A DNA stretch of 64,000 nucleotides, taken from Palleronia sp. THAF1 (GTDB lineage: Bacteria > Pseudomonadota > Alphaproteobacteria > Rhodobacterales > Rhodobacteraceae). This document shows, piece after piece, positions 8,364-16,749 of the stretch. The DNA lies in the NCBI RefSeq assembly GCF_009363795.1, contig NZ_CP045421.1, positions 1 through 64,000 of the forward strand, in the 5' to 3' direction. Each line of letters begins with the position of its first letter. The stretch's first letter is position 1. Below the pieces are notes generated by a model. It made no database searches, had not been told where the DNA came from, and saw only the letters and a program-made list of their open reading frames with translations. The translations under genes were made by a program, and so were the position numbers.

Positions 8364-8884
8364 AGCGTCCAATCCTTTTACGGTGGCACTGTCGTCGAAG
8401 ACGGCCGCCGCAAGCGGAAGTCTATCGGAACAAAACTCGCTTACGCAAGGTAAAGTGGAGAGCCTCTGCCTGACGAAATGATTTTCATGATAATAAATCA
8501 CAGGGGTCTCTCCGGAAATATCTCGGACGCGCACAGCCGATCCGCCGGACGCTCTTGCGACGGTTGGGACAACTCCAGAATAAAGCGCGCCGTATAACTG
8601 TCTTCCGAACGCCCTTTGCCGACCGCCATACATGGGCGGGAGAGATCATCGTAATAACCGGCCGACAAAGGGCTTCGAATTGCGGTCCGATCAATCCAGA
8701 CACACAACTTCAGCGAACGCGTGGTTGCTGTGGTCCGCTCGGTCGAACATTCCGAAACAGGTGTTCCACAGCAGATCATCTCGAACCTCCACATACTGAA
8801 GCTGAGACATAGATATGTGACGTGGCGTTATCGCGACGTTAACCAACTGTTAACAAATCTGATTTTCTTCGGATCTGCCGCGAA
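8364..8884. promoter_or_regulatory. intergenic region upstream of the SARP-type regulator
   Basis: No convincing gene lies here. The part next to 8885 is AT-rich and contains two GTTAAC hexamers (8838-8843 and 8849-8854) spaced 11 bp centre to centre, one helical turn, a plausible operator or promoter element for the minus-strand operon. The rest is the non-coding-looking 5' extension of the regulator frame. Confidence 0.4.
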
Positions 8885-9598
8885 TCAGTCTGCGACAACC
8901 CGGATTTCGCGAATCGTCTGATCCTGAACGGCCAGTGCCGCGCGTAGACGGTCTGCATGATGCGTTTGGACGTACCCCGCCACGAACCGCGATTGCGCTC
9001 GCAATGTCAGGATACCGCTCTCCGTATCCAGCGCCGTAAGTCCAGCGAACCATGCCGCATGAAGTGCCGGATCCTGCGCCAGCAGTCGAGCAGACGCTCG
9101 GCTCCAGGCATCGTTCACGACCGGCGCTTCCGATTTGGGATGCAGTGGAATGACCGTCGCTCCGCTCTGTGCGGGCGGTTCGGGTGCGTCGCTCATCCGG
9201 GCCACGAAGTCCGGGCCAACCGCCTCCCAATGCGGTGCTGTTGCGCGCAGCAGCCGATCCATCTGAATACGGTACTGAGCGACGCGCCCGCGTGCGGCAG
9301 GGACATGAAGCGCTATCCACTCACGGCGTTTCAATTCCGCAATCTCGCGTTTCGCGGTGCGTTCTGTTACGCCCCACATACGTGCGAGTTCGCGTTGTCC
9401 GACGGAAAAGGTGCCTTGTCGCCAGTTGAACCGTGCTGTGATCAAAAGAGAGAGGCGCAGCGCCAGTCGCGAAGATACCGGATCGCCACAACTTGCCATG
9501 GCCAGTAGGGCAGTGAGGATATCGTATTTGATCGCCGCCGCGCCCGGACCCGCGATGGGTCTTGTTTGCGACAGCAGGCCTGCGCGACCGCTGTTCAT
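8885..9598 (-). CDS. DnaA-like plasmid replication initiator
   Basis: 237 residues. Residues about 65-110 form a winged helix-turn-helix (SVGQRELARMWGVTERTAKREIAELKRR is the core, split here as SVGQRELARMWG and VTERTAKREIAEL). Residues about 163-235 resemble the DnaA N-terminal domain: WSRASARLLAQDP, AAWFAGLTALD, LTLRAQSRFVAGYVQTHH and ADRLRAAL. There is no AAA+ or DnaA box-binding domain. This layout is the DnaA-like replicase of Rhodobacterales plasmids. The ATG at 9598 has GAGGAG 8 bases upstream. It is transcribed away from parAB, with the probable origin in the 456-bp gap between them. Family confidence is high from the DnaA-I-like block plus context. Confidence 0.85.
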   Translation of the reverse strand: MNSGRAGLLSQTRPIAGPGAAAIKYDILTALLAMASCGDPVSSRLALRLSLLITARFNWRQGTFSVGQRELARMWGVTERTAKREIAELKRREWIALHVPAARGRVAQYRIQMDRLLRATAPHWEAVGPDFVARMSDAPEPPAQSGATVIPLHPKSEAPVVNDAWSRASARLLAQDPALHAAWFAGLTALDTESGILTLRAQSRFVAGYVQTHHADRLRAALAVQDQTIREIRVVAD

Positions 9599-10054
9599 CG
9601 TCCTGCTCCTCGTCCCGGCGATCCAAGCGCCGTGGTGGTCAGGGGCGTCGACCGATTACCCGGCTCTTCAAACGCTATTCCCGACCTTGAAGGGATTAGC
9701 GTTGGAATGCCCCTTCTTGTCAAGGATTCGTCAGGAAGTTCAATTTCCTCAAACCAAATTTAATCTCTTATCGGTATGAGTATTGGTATTGGGGGACGTC
9801 TAGTGTGTCACCCTATTGGGGCTTAATGTCCCCTCAAGATGTATGCAGGGCGCTTTCATGTCCCCCCAATATGCCGTCTCGGACAGATGATTCTGCCCTC
9901 GATGGACGCGTCCCCTGATTCGGAGGTCAGGCTATTACAGGCTTGGGCTTATCCGCGGGTAAGCCCCTGCCCCATCGGAAAATATCCATCTCGACAGAAA
10001 ACGCAAATTGCGCGTAAATACTGGAAGAGCAGATAATAACGTCCGAGGCAAAAC
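9599..10054. other. probable replication origin region between initiator and parA
   Basis: This 456-bp divergent gap has an AT-rich stretch (about 9730-9790) followed by short repeats of a GTCCCC/ATTGGGG(G)AC element: ATTGGGGGAC at 9788-9797, GTCCCCT at 9829-9835, the inverted form GTCCCCCCAAT at 9860-9870, and GTCCCCT again near 9910. A CCGCGGG-centred palindrome sits at 9945-9966. Iteron-like repeats next to an AT-rich tract beside an initiator gene are what a plasmid oriV looks like, but no experiment is implied. It also holds the divergent promoters and the GAGG ribosome-binding site of parA. Confidence 0.55.
9945..9966. repeat. parS-like palindrome 1 (intergenic)
   Basis: A 22-bp inverted repeat with core TTATCCGCGGGTAAG and one mismatch between arms (ATCCG against CGGGT). 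It lies about 90 bp upstream of parA and belongs to the five-copy set with 10242, 11034, 11355 and 12484. Candidate ParB-binding centromere site. Confidence 0.7.
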
Positions 10055-11398
10055 ATGCTGACACATACAGATCTAAGAGAGCTGCAATCCCGTTCGCTGA
10101 AGATGCAGGGTTGGATCCGCCAGCAGACCTTCTCTCCCGAGAACCAGAAGACCCTGCGGCGCTTTTCCTCGTGGGAGGTGTCAGAACTGATCTTCGGCAT
10201 GAACCAGTCCACCTTCCGTGGCAAGCTGGCCGCTGATCCCTCCTTACCCGCGGGTAAGGTCGAGCCGGACGGACGGCAGCGCTGGTTCTCTCTGGATGAG
10301 GTCAACGCCCTGCGGCGCAAGCTGAAGCCCCGCGGCAAATCCCTGATGCCGCCCCGCCCTCCTGGCCGCGCCTTCCGGACCGCCATCGCCAACTTCAAGG
10401 GCGGCGCCGGCAAGTCCACCGTGGCCCTTCACTTTGCCCATGCCGCTGCGCTTGATGGGTACCGGGTGCTCTGCGTCGACTTCGATCCGCAGGCGACCCT
10501 GAGCCATTCGATGGGCCTGACCGATGTCAGCGAAGAGAATACCGTCTGGGGTATCATGGCCCGCGATTTGATCCGCGAGACCGAGGCCCAGAACGCCGCC
10601 CCCCGTGGCGCGATGTCGGGCACCGCCCTGCCCCAGCGCCAGATTCCCAGTTCGATCACCGACCTGGGCTTGCAGGATCTGCGCGTGCAGGACTTTGTGC
10701 AGCCCACCAACTGGTCCACGATCGACCTGATCCCGTCCTGCGCCAACGCGGCCTTCGTGGAGTTCGCGTCGGCCCAGTATCGCCACCTCAATCCCGAGTG
10801 GTCGTTCTTCGCCGCCGTCAGCCGGTTCCTGGATCAACTGCCTGATGACCAATGGGATCTGATCTTTTTCGATTGCCCGCCGGCCATCGGCTATCAGTCG
10901 ATGAACGCCGTTTTCGCGGCTGACATGCTCTATATTCCCTCTGGCCCCGGGTACTGGGAATACGATTCGACCACCAGCTTTATCGGCCAATTGTCCGAAG
11001 CGCTGGAGGATCTGGCCCACGGTTTCCAAGGCACCTTACCCGCGGGGAAGGCAGACCTGCCCAAGGCCTTTCACGATGTGCGCTTCCTGCTGACGCGCTA
11101 CGAATCCGGCAACGAGTTGCACCGCGCGATGTTCGAGGCGTTTGGTAAAGTGTTCGGCGATAGGCTGGCCACCCACCCGATCGAGATGACCCGCGCCGTC
11201 GAACAGTCCGGCCGGTTTCTCAGCTCGGTCTACGAAATGGATTACCGCGACATGACACGCGAAACATGGCGCCGCGCCCGGGCCAGCTTTGACACCGCAT
11301 ACGCAGAGATGAAGGGCACGCTGAATTCCCATTGGGAGGCGATTGCAAGCGGCACCTTACCCGCGGATAAGGTCGGGGAAGAAGGAGAGACGGCATGA
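10055..11398 (+). CDS. parA: ParA-type partition ATPase with N-terminal HTH
   Basis: 447 residues. A MerR/RepA-like DNA-binding segment (about 38-90: SSWEVSELIFGMNQSTFRGK and RWFSLDEVNALRRKL) precedes the deviant Walker A motif FKGGAGKSTVALHFAH (about 114-129); the switch and Walker B positions follow as VLCVDFDPQATLSHSMG and LIFFDCPPAIGYQSM. This is the long type Ia ParA that can also autoregulate. The ATG at 10055 follows GAGG with a 7-base gap, and the stop overlaps parB as ATGA. Three parS-like palindromes are embedded in the coding sequence and translate as LPAGK or LPADK, which looks like DNA-level constraint imposed on the protein. Role: segregation of this replicon with ParB. Confidence 0.95.
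   Translation: MLTHTDLRELQSRSLKMQGWIRQQTFSPENQKTLRRFSSWEVSELIFGMNQSTFRGKLAADPSLPAGKVEPDGRQRWFSLDEVNALRRKLKPRGKSLMPPRPPGRAFRTAIANFKGGAGKSTVALHFAHAAALDGYRVLCVDFDPQATLSHSMGLTDVSEENTVWGIMARDLIRETEAQNAAPRGAMSGTALPQRQIPSSITDLGLQDLRVQDFVQPTNWSTIDLIPSCANAAFVEFASAQYRHLNPEWSFFAAVSRFLDQLPDDQWDLIFFDCPPAIGYQSMNAVFAADMLYIPSGPGYWEYDSTTSFIGQLSEALEDLAHGFQGTLPAGKADLPKAFHDVRFLLTRYESGNELHRAMFEAFGKVFGDRLATHPIEMTRAVEQSGRFLSSVYEMDYRDMTRETWRRARASFDTAYAEMKGTLNSHWEAIASGTLPADKVGEEGETA
10242..10259. repeat. parS-like palindrome 2 (perfect, inside parA)
   Basis: CCTTACCCGCGGGTAAGG is a perfect 18-bp palindrome, the best copy of the set. In the parA frame it encodes LPAGK (about residues 64-68). Confidence 0.8.
11034..11051. 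repeat. parS-like palindrome 3 (inside parA)
   Basis: CCTTACCCGCGGGGAAGG, one base from the perfect 18-mer. Encodes LPAGK about residue 328 of ParA. Confidence 0.65.
11355..11372. repeat. parS-like palindrome 4 (3' end of parA)
   Basis: CCTTACCCGCGGATAAGG, one base from the perfect 18-mer. Encodes LPADK near the ParA C-terminus, just before the parB start. Confidence 0.65.
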
Positions 11399-12483
11399 CC
11401 CGCAAACGGCGCATGTTCGATATCGACCTGCCGGACGATCCCGCGACGGACCCGGCGCCCGCGCCATCCGATGCCCCGCCGGCGCGGCGCGGGCCAATGG
11501 CCAGCGCCATTGCCGAAAACGCCGAAGCATTGCAGGCACGCCAGACCGCCAGCCAGGCCATCCGCGCCGAGAACGACGCGCTGGCGCACGAGTTCGTGGC
11601 GCTGCGCGAGGCCGGTCACGTGGTCGAAAGCGTGCCGCTGGAGGATGTGCATACCCATCTTCTGGCGCGAGATCGCATGCCCGGAGAGGATCACGAGCTG
11701 GCAGAGCTGGTCACATCAATCCGTGATCTGGGGCTATCGAACCCGATCCGCGTTCTGCCGCGTCCTGACGGCGACGGCTATGAGTTGGTGCAGGGCTATC
11801 GACGCCTCAGCGCGTATCGCGCGCTGGCCGAAGAAGGGCAGGGGGACTGGGCACGGATTCCGGCGCTCGTCCTGCAGGGCGCGTCTGACATCGAAGGGCT
11901 GTATCGCCGGATGGTGGACGAGAACGTCATCCGAAAGGCGCTGTCTTTTGCCGAGATGGCGCAAGCCGCCCAGAACTTCGCCGCCGATCCGGCGACCGAG
12001 GCATCCGATGTCGGAAGCGCCATCGCGGCACTATTCCAGTCTGCGCCCTATTCCAAGCGCAGCTACATCAAGTCCTTTGCCTATCTGATGGACCGGATCG
12101 GCCCGTTGCTGCTGTACCCGACAGAAGTGCCGCGCGCCCTTGGTGTGTCGTTGGCGCGCGAGATGAAGGATCGGCCCGAAATCATCGGCCTGATCCGCGA
12201 GGCGCTGGCGGATTGGGACACGCGCTCGATCGCCGACGAATTGGCCGTGCTGCGCAGCGTGGTTTCCGACGAAGCCGCACCGGAAGCGACGGCAAAGCCG
12301 CAGTCGAAGACGAAGGCGGCGACGCGGACCAAGACGACATTCCACATTTCCAGCAGGGCAGGGCAGGTCAAATGCACTGCCGGTCCGGGTCGGTTGGAAA
12401 TCAAGGTGGACCGTGATTTTTCATCCATCGAACGCCAGAAGCTGGAGCGTGCGATTGCCTCTCTGATAGACGGACTTGCCTGA
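11395..12483 (+). CDS. parB: ParB-type centromere-binding partition protein
   Basis: 362 residues. The ParB/Spo0J N-terminal domain is recognisable: VPLEDVHTHLLARDR, ELAELVTSIRDLGLSNPIRV and the arginine-rich CTPase-type motif here as LVQGYRRLSAYRAL. A central HTH region follows (RMVDENVIRKALSFAEMAQAA, read in two parts, and KRSYIKSFAYLMDRI). The C-terminus is Lys/Thr-rich with a short basic tail. It starts inside the parA stop codon (ATGA), so the two are coupled. It should bind the CCGCGG-centred palindromes around the pair; one copy lies immediately after its stop codon at 12484. Confidence 0.93.
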   Translation: MTRKRRMFDIDLPDDPATDPAPAPSDAPPARRGPMASAIAENAEALQARQTASQAIRAENDALAHEFVALREAGHVVESVPLEDVHTHLLARDRMPGEDHELAELVTSIRDLGLSNPIRVLPRPDGDGYELVQGYRRLSAYRALAEEGQGDWARIPALVLQGASDIEGLYRRMVDENVIRKALSFAEMAQAAQNFAADPATEASDVGSAIAALFQSAPYSKRSYIKSFAYLMDRIGPLLLYPTEVPRALGVSLAREMKDRPEIIGLIREALADWDTRSIADELAVLRSVVSDEAAPEATAKPQSKTKAATRTKTTFHISSRAGQVKCTAGPGRLEIKVDRDFSSIERQKLERAIASLIDGLA

Positions 12484-12501
12484 CCTTATCCGCGGGTAAG
12501 G
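12484..12501. repeat. parS-like palindrome 5 (after parB)
   Basis: CCTTATCCGCGGGTAAGG begins directly after the parB stop. One mismatch from the perfect copy. It is followed by TTTGGCTTTT, so as RNA it could also act as a weak terminator for parAB. Confidence 0.7.
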
Positions 12502-12706
12502 TTTGGCTTTTCCGTAGTGTAAGTGTCCTGAGAATACAAATATATCAGTATCTTGAGCGAAATTTGCGTCTGCAAAGCCTTGCAGACGCAGACTCCCAGT
12601 TCGGTAAAGTTCGTGCCAAAGGGACCAGGCCTGCCCCCTTATGGCTGATTGATCGCACCCCGTGGCGGCGCGAGGCTTGGTGCGTCTGAACAAAAGGGGC
12701 ACGGGC

Positions 12707-13108
12707 ATGAGGGTAGGGCAACTTCGCGCGATACGTATACCGACCTCGGGGTGGATCGACGTGCCCCGATTCGTGCGGTTCCTTGCGACGGGATTGGTCA
12801 ACACAGGCTTCGGTTACGCCGTTTTCGTCGTAGGGCTTCTCGTCGGCTTGCAGCCCGCAACGGCGCTTGCCATGCAATTTGCGCTCGGCATCCCGTTCAA
12901 CTTCCTTGTTCACGGTCGGTATGTTTTCGGACCGAAGGGCACCGCGCGTCTGCCGGCCTATGCGCTGGCATATCTTGCGCTTTACGGCGTCAATCTTTGG
13001 CTGCTGGGTCTGCTGATCCCGACCCTGGCCGCATCCGCGGCGCAGGCCCTGTTGCTGCTGCCGATGGCCGGCCTGTCGTTCATCGTTCTGTCCCGCGTCA
13101 TGCGATAG
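12707..13108 (+). CDS. gtrA: GtrA-family polyprenyl-phosphate-sugar flippase
   Basis: 133 residues from the ATG at 12707 (AGGGG 7 bases upstream); an in-frame GTG at 12662 is less likely. Four transmembrane helices are visible, with the GtrA signature FVRFLATGLVNTGFGYAVF at the start and the NFLVHGRYVFGPKG loop. Family members flip undecaprenyl-phosphate-linked monosaccharides to the periplasm. It opens an operon of eight plus-strand genes ending with a GtrB-type transferase at 21206, and the GT-C enzyme right behind it fits the GtrC role. Confidence 0.85.
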   Translation: MRVGQLRAIRIPTSGWIDVPRFVRFLATGLVNTGFGYAVFVVGLLVGLQPATALAMQFALGIPFNFLVHGRYVFGPKGTARLPAYALAYLALYGVNLWLLGLLIPTLAASAAQALLLLPMAGLSFIVLSRVMR

Positions 13109-13117
13109 GAGGCGAAA

Positions 13118-14701
13118 TTGGTCACTGCATCCGATATCCCGGTCGGCTCCGTATCCCGGTACCGTTGGCAGGGGCGCGCGGCAGCCGTCGCCCTTGTCGC
13201 GCTGCTGTTCGTCGCCGTTACTGCCCGCATACTGACGTTCGAAATCCGGGCGGATGAGCAACTTTACATACCGCCTGCCGTGCTTCTGGAGAGCGGTCGG
13301 ATCTATGCCGATTTCTTCTACAACCACACACCGTACTCCGCCTTCCTTTACCGCGCCGTCTACCTGCTGACCGGCGCTCAGGACCTTGTTGGCGCCGCGC
13401 GGTTGACCACCGTTCTGGCTTGGGGCGTGACGTTGGCGGTGGTGTGGTGGGCCAGCCTGAAGCTGTCGCGGTCGGTCCCGATGGCGATGTTCTGCACCGT
13501 TTCGGTGGCGGCGAATGTCTATCTGCTGACGGTGGTCGGCATGACGGCGACCAACAACTTCTTGCAACTGGGGCTGGTGTACGCCGGTTTGGCGCTGTTC
13601 GCGCTGGCGGCGCTGGAGCCGCAGCACCGGCGCATCCGCATGTTCGGGGCAGGGGTCGTTCTGGCCATCGCGGTCGGTATCAAGGTCAGTGCGGGCTATG
13701 CCGTCCTGCCCGTCGTTCTGGCAGCGGTCTTTCTGCCTGCGGGCGTGTCATTGCGTGAGCGTTTCAACTCTATGTTTCTTCCGCTGGCGCTTGGCGGGCT
13801 GATCGGGGGGCTGCCCCTGTTCGCCATCGTGTTGGCCGATCCCATCCGCTTTCTGGATCACGTCATCGGCTATCACACCGGGCCGCATGTCGCTTACTGG
13901 ACAGAGATGCGGCACACAGAACCGGGCTTGGCCTTCGGCCTTGGCGGCAGGCTCCAGTTGGCGTTCGAGGTCTGGTTGCAAAGCACCAACCTTCTGATCC
14001 TGGCCGCGATTGCGCTTGTTGGCGGGCTAGCTTTGCCGAATGCCGGTCGGCATCCAGTGCGCCTGATCGCCGGGTTGGTTGTCATCACCGCCGTCATCGC
14101 CATCCTGTGTTTTCTGCCGAAGCCCGCGTTTCCGCAGTATTTCATTCTGCCGCTGGCCGGTTTTCTGCTGGTGCCGCCGCTTTTGTGGCGCGACCTTGAT
14201 CCGGGGCAGGCGGCTGTCGCGCGTCCGGCCCTGACGGGACTGGTGGTGTTGATCTTCATTCTGGGCGCGCCGCGACTGGCCGAACCGGTGCTGTCGCTGG
14301 CCAAGGGCACACCGACCACGGCCCAGCGGGTTGAGGATGGCGGCATCGCGATCCGCGATGCCATACGCGTGGAAGAAAAGGGGCGCATCGCCACGTTCTT
14401 CCCGGTCTATCCATTGCAGGCCGGTCTGCCGGTCTACCCCGAATTCGCGACTGGCCCGTTTGCCTACCGCGTCGTGCCGATGGCGGCACCTGAGGAGCTG
14501 ACCCGTTTCGTGATCGCCGGTCCCTCTGATGTGGCGCCGCTGTTCGACGCCGATCCCCCCGCGGCCTTGCTGACGGGCTTCATGCCCGATCTGGAAGCAC
14601 CCTTGGAGGCTTGGGCCGAGGCCAACGGCTACCGCATCGATCCGAACGTTGATTTCAATACACGCTACGGACGCGCCCGGTTGTGGGTGCCGGCTGACTG
14701 A
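13118..14701 (+). CDS. GT-C-type membrane glycosyltransferase (GT39/GT83-like)
   Basis: 527 residues with about ten transmembrane helices. The first periplasmic loop holds an acidic pair (IRADEQLYIPPAV) followed by RIYADFFYNHTPYSAF, the usual place of the catalytic Asp in polyprenyl-phosphate-sugar-dependent GT-C enzymes (ArnT/PMT type). The start is TTG with a strong AGGAGG 6 bases upstream; no ATG fits as well. It lies 9 bp after gtrA. In context it should transfer the sugar flipped by GtrA from undecaprenyl phosphate to a periplasmic glycan or protein. The acceptor is unknown. Confidence 0.8.
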   Translation: MVTASDIPVGSVSRYRWQGRAAAVALVALLFVAVTARILTFEIRADEQLYIPPAVLLESGRIYADFFYNHTPYSAFLYRAVYLLTGAQDLVGAARLTTVLAWGVTLAVVWWASLKLSRSVPMAMFCTVSVAANVYLLTVVGMTATNNFLQLGLVYAGLALFALAALEPQHRRIRMFGAGVVLAIAVGIKVSAGYAVLPVVLAAVFLPAGVSLRERFNSMFLPLALGGLIGGLPLFAIVLADPIRFLDHVIGYHTGPHVAYWTEMRHTEPGLAFGLGGRLQLAFEVWLQSTNLLILAAIALVGGLALPNAGRHPVRLIAGLVVITAVIAILCFLPKPAFPQYFILPLAGFLLVPPLLWRDLDPGQAAVARPALTGLVVLIFILGAPRLAEPVLSLAKGTPTTAQRVEDGGIAIRDAIRVEEKGRIATFFPVYPLQAGLPVYPEFATGPFAYRVVPMAAPEELTRFVIAGPSDVAPLFDADPPAALLTGFMPDLEAPLEAWAEANGYRIDPNVDFNTRYGRARLWVPAD

Positions 14702-14865
14702 GTCCCGAAAGGTCAGGGCGGGCAAATGAGGCCCGATCTTACTCCTTTGGAGGGATGCACCCGCCCGCAAAGAGGATTCCCGCCCGGACGGTGCCGCGTC
14801 AGCATGATCATGAGCCTGCACCGATCCGCGGACGGGCCGTCAACCGGAAGTCGGGGGACCTGGGA

Positions 14866-15675
14866 ATGAAGATTGTCTTACTTGCAGGTGGATTGGGGTC
14901 GCGATTGGCCGAAGAGACCACCAAGATTCCGAAACCCATGGTCGAGGTCGGCGGCAAGCCGATCATCGTTCACGTCATGGATATCTATAACCAGTTCGGA
15001 CACTCGGACTTCATCGTGGCGGCCGGCTACAAGTCGATGCTGCTGAAGCAGTATTTCAGCAACTTCCATCTTGTCACCAACGACATCACGGTTTCACCGG
15101 CGGCCGGCACCTGCAACCTGACCCCGACAGCCCTGCGCGACTGGAGTATCTCTGTCGTGGATACCGGCGCGCTGACGATGACCGGCGGTCGCCTGCAACG
15201 CCTGCGTGACTGGATCGGCGACGAGACCTTCATGGTCACATACTCCGACGGTGTCGGCGACATCGACATTGATGCGCTCGTGAAGTTCCACCGCAGCCAC
15301 GGCAAGCTGGCCACCGTCACCGCCGTGCAACCACCCGCCCGCTTCGGCAACCTGGAGCTGGACGCGGATGGCACGCAGGTCGTCGAATTCACCGAAAAGG
15401 TGCGCAAGCACGAGACCTGGATCAACGGCGGGTTCTTCGTGTTCGAGCCGGGCATCTTCGATTACCTGACCGGCGACACCGAGCCGCTGGAGCAGGCGCC
15501 GCTGACCAAGATCGCCCGCGACGGCGAGTTGATGGCGCATAAGCACTACGGCTTCTGGCATCCGATGGACACGATCCGCGACCGCCAGTTCCTCGACGGT
15601 CTGTGTAACGAGGGCACGCCGCCCTGGGCCAAGGCGGTCCCGGTGGGGGATCAGGCCCTGCAGGCGGCGGAATAG
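14866..15675 (+). CDS. rfbF: glucose-1-phosphate cytidylyltransferase
   Basis: 269 residues from the ATG at 14866. The nucleotidyltransferase signature AGGLGSRLAEETTKIPKPMV is at the very N-terminus, and the sequence follows RfbF over its length (VGGKPIIVHVMDIY, FIVAAGYKS, VTYSDGVGDID, INGGFFVFEPG, FWHPMDTIRDRQFLD). It makes CDP-glucose from CTP and glucose-1-phosphate, the first step of the CDP-6-deoxysugar pathway. It is followed 3 bp later by rfbG. An upstream in-frame start at 14755 is possible but adds a low-complexity leader that the family lacks. Confidence 0.94.
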   Translation: MKIVLLAGGLGSRLAEETTKIPKPMVEVGGKPIIVHVMDIYNQFGHSDFIVAAGYKSMLLKQYFSNFHLVTNDITVSPAAGTCNLTPTALRDWSISVVDTGALTMTGGRLQRLRDWIGDETFMVTYSDGVGDIDIDALVKFHRSHGKLATVTAVQPPARFGNLELDADGTQVVEFTEKVRKHETWINGGFFVFEPGIFDYLTGDTEPLEQAPLTKIARDGELMAHKHYGFWHPMDTIRDRQFLDGLCNEGTPPWAKAVPVGDQALQAAE

Positions 15676-15678
15676 GTG

Positions 15679-16749
15679 ATGGACCTCACTCGTCTTCAGG
15701 GTCGGCGCGTTCTGCTGACGGGCCATACCGGCTTCAAGGGCGGGTGGATGGCCCATTGGCTGGCCGCGTTGGGCGCCGATGTGGTCGGGGTCGCGCTGGA
15801 CCCCGAAGACCCGCGCGGCATCTGGCAGGCGGCGCGGCTGGATGACCTGATCGACAGCCGGATCGCGGATATTCGCGATGCGGACGCGCTGAACGCCGCG
15901 GTGCGCGATGTGGATGCCGATCTGGTGATCCACATGGCCGCGCAGCCCTTGGTGCGGGCGTCCTATGCCCGTCCGGTCGAGACGTTCGCCACCAATGTCA
16001 TGGGTACCGCACATGTGCTGGAGGCGGCACGCCGGATGCCGTCCCTGAAGGGCGTGATCGTGGTGACGTCCGACAAGTGCTACGACAACCGCGAATGGCT
16101 GTGGGGCTACCGTGAGAACGACCCCTTGGGCGGCAAGGACCCCTACAGCGCCTCTAAGGGCTGCACGGAAATCCTGGCGGCGTCCTGGCGGCATGCCTTT
16201 TTTTCTGACCCGACCGGTCCCCAGCTTGCGACGGTCCGGGCCGGCAACGTGATCGGCGGTGGCGACTGGTCGGCGGATCGCCTGATCCCCGATTTCGTCC
16301 GCGCCGCTCAGGCCTCTGCGCCGATGCGCATTCGCTGCCCGCAGGCCATCCGCCCCTGGCAGCACGTTCTGGAACCGCTGGCTGGCTATCTTGCGCTGGC
16401 GAACCGCCTGCTTGGCCCCGATGCCGCCGAAGCCGCAGAGGCTTGGAACTTCGGCCCCGATCCCGGTGGCGTGGCAACGGTCGAGGCCGTTTGCGCACAG
16501 CTTGCCCGGACTTGGCCCGAGGGACAGGCCGAAATCATCGTCGAACGCTCGAACGACGATCCGCCAGAGGCGGGACTGCTGCGGCTGGACAGCACGAAGG
16601 CCGCGACGCGGCTGGGCTGGCGGCCCTGCCTAGATCTGGGCCGCACGCTTGAGATGACGGCGGACTGGTATCTGGCACAGGCCGAGGGCGCCGACATGCG
16701 CGCCGTCGGAGAACATCAACTTTCCACTTACAGGGGACTGGCGGCATGA
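15679..16749 (+). CDS. rfbG: CDP-glucose 4,6-dehydratase
   Basis: 356 residues. This is an extended SDR enzyme: GHTGFKGGWMAHWL is the nucleotide-binding glycine motif in the RfbG form, and DPYSASKGCTEILA contains the catalytic Tyr and Lys. TSDKCYDNREWLWGYREND and IPDFVRA with RPWQHVLEPL are RfbG-typical. It converts CDP-glucose to CDP-4-keto-6-deoxyglucose. A GTG sits directly before the ATG used here. Its last codons overlap the next gene as ATGA. Confidence 0.94.
   Translation: MDLTRLQGRRVLLTGHTGFKGGWMAHWLAALGADVVGVALDPEDPRGIWQAARLDDLIDSRIADIRDADALNAAVRDVDADLVIHMAAQPLVRASYARPVETFATNVMGTAHVLEAARRMPSLKGVIVVTSDKCYDNREWLWGYRENDPLGGKDPYSASKGCTEILAASWRHAFFSDPTGPQLATVRAGNVIGGGDWSADRLIPDFVRAAQASAPMRIRCPQAIRPWQHVLEPLAGYLALANRLLGPDAAEAAEAWNFGPDPGGVATVEAVCAQLARTWPEGQAEIIVERSNDDPPEAGLLRLDSTKAATRLGWRPCLDLGRTLEMTADWYLAQAEGADMRAVGEHQLSTYRGLAA

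Noticed and set aside
8364-8633. N-terminal extension of the SARP-type regulator
   Set aside because: Distal part is AT-rich with odd residue composition, and a GTG with a good ribosome-binding site lies nearer the DNA-binding domain; kept only as start uncertainty.
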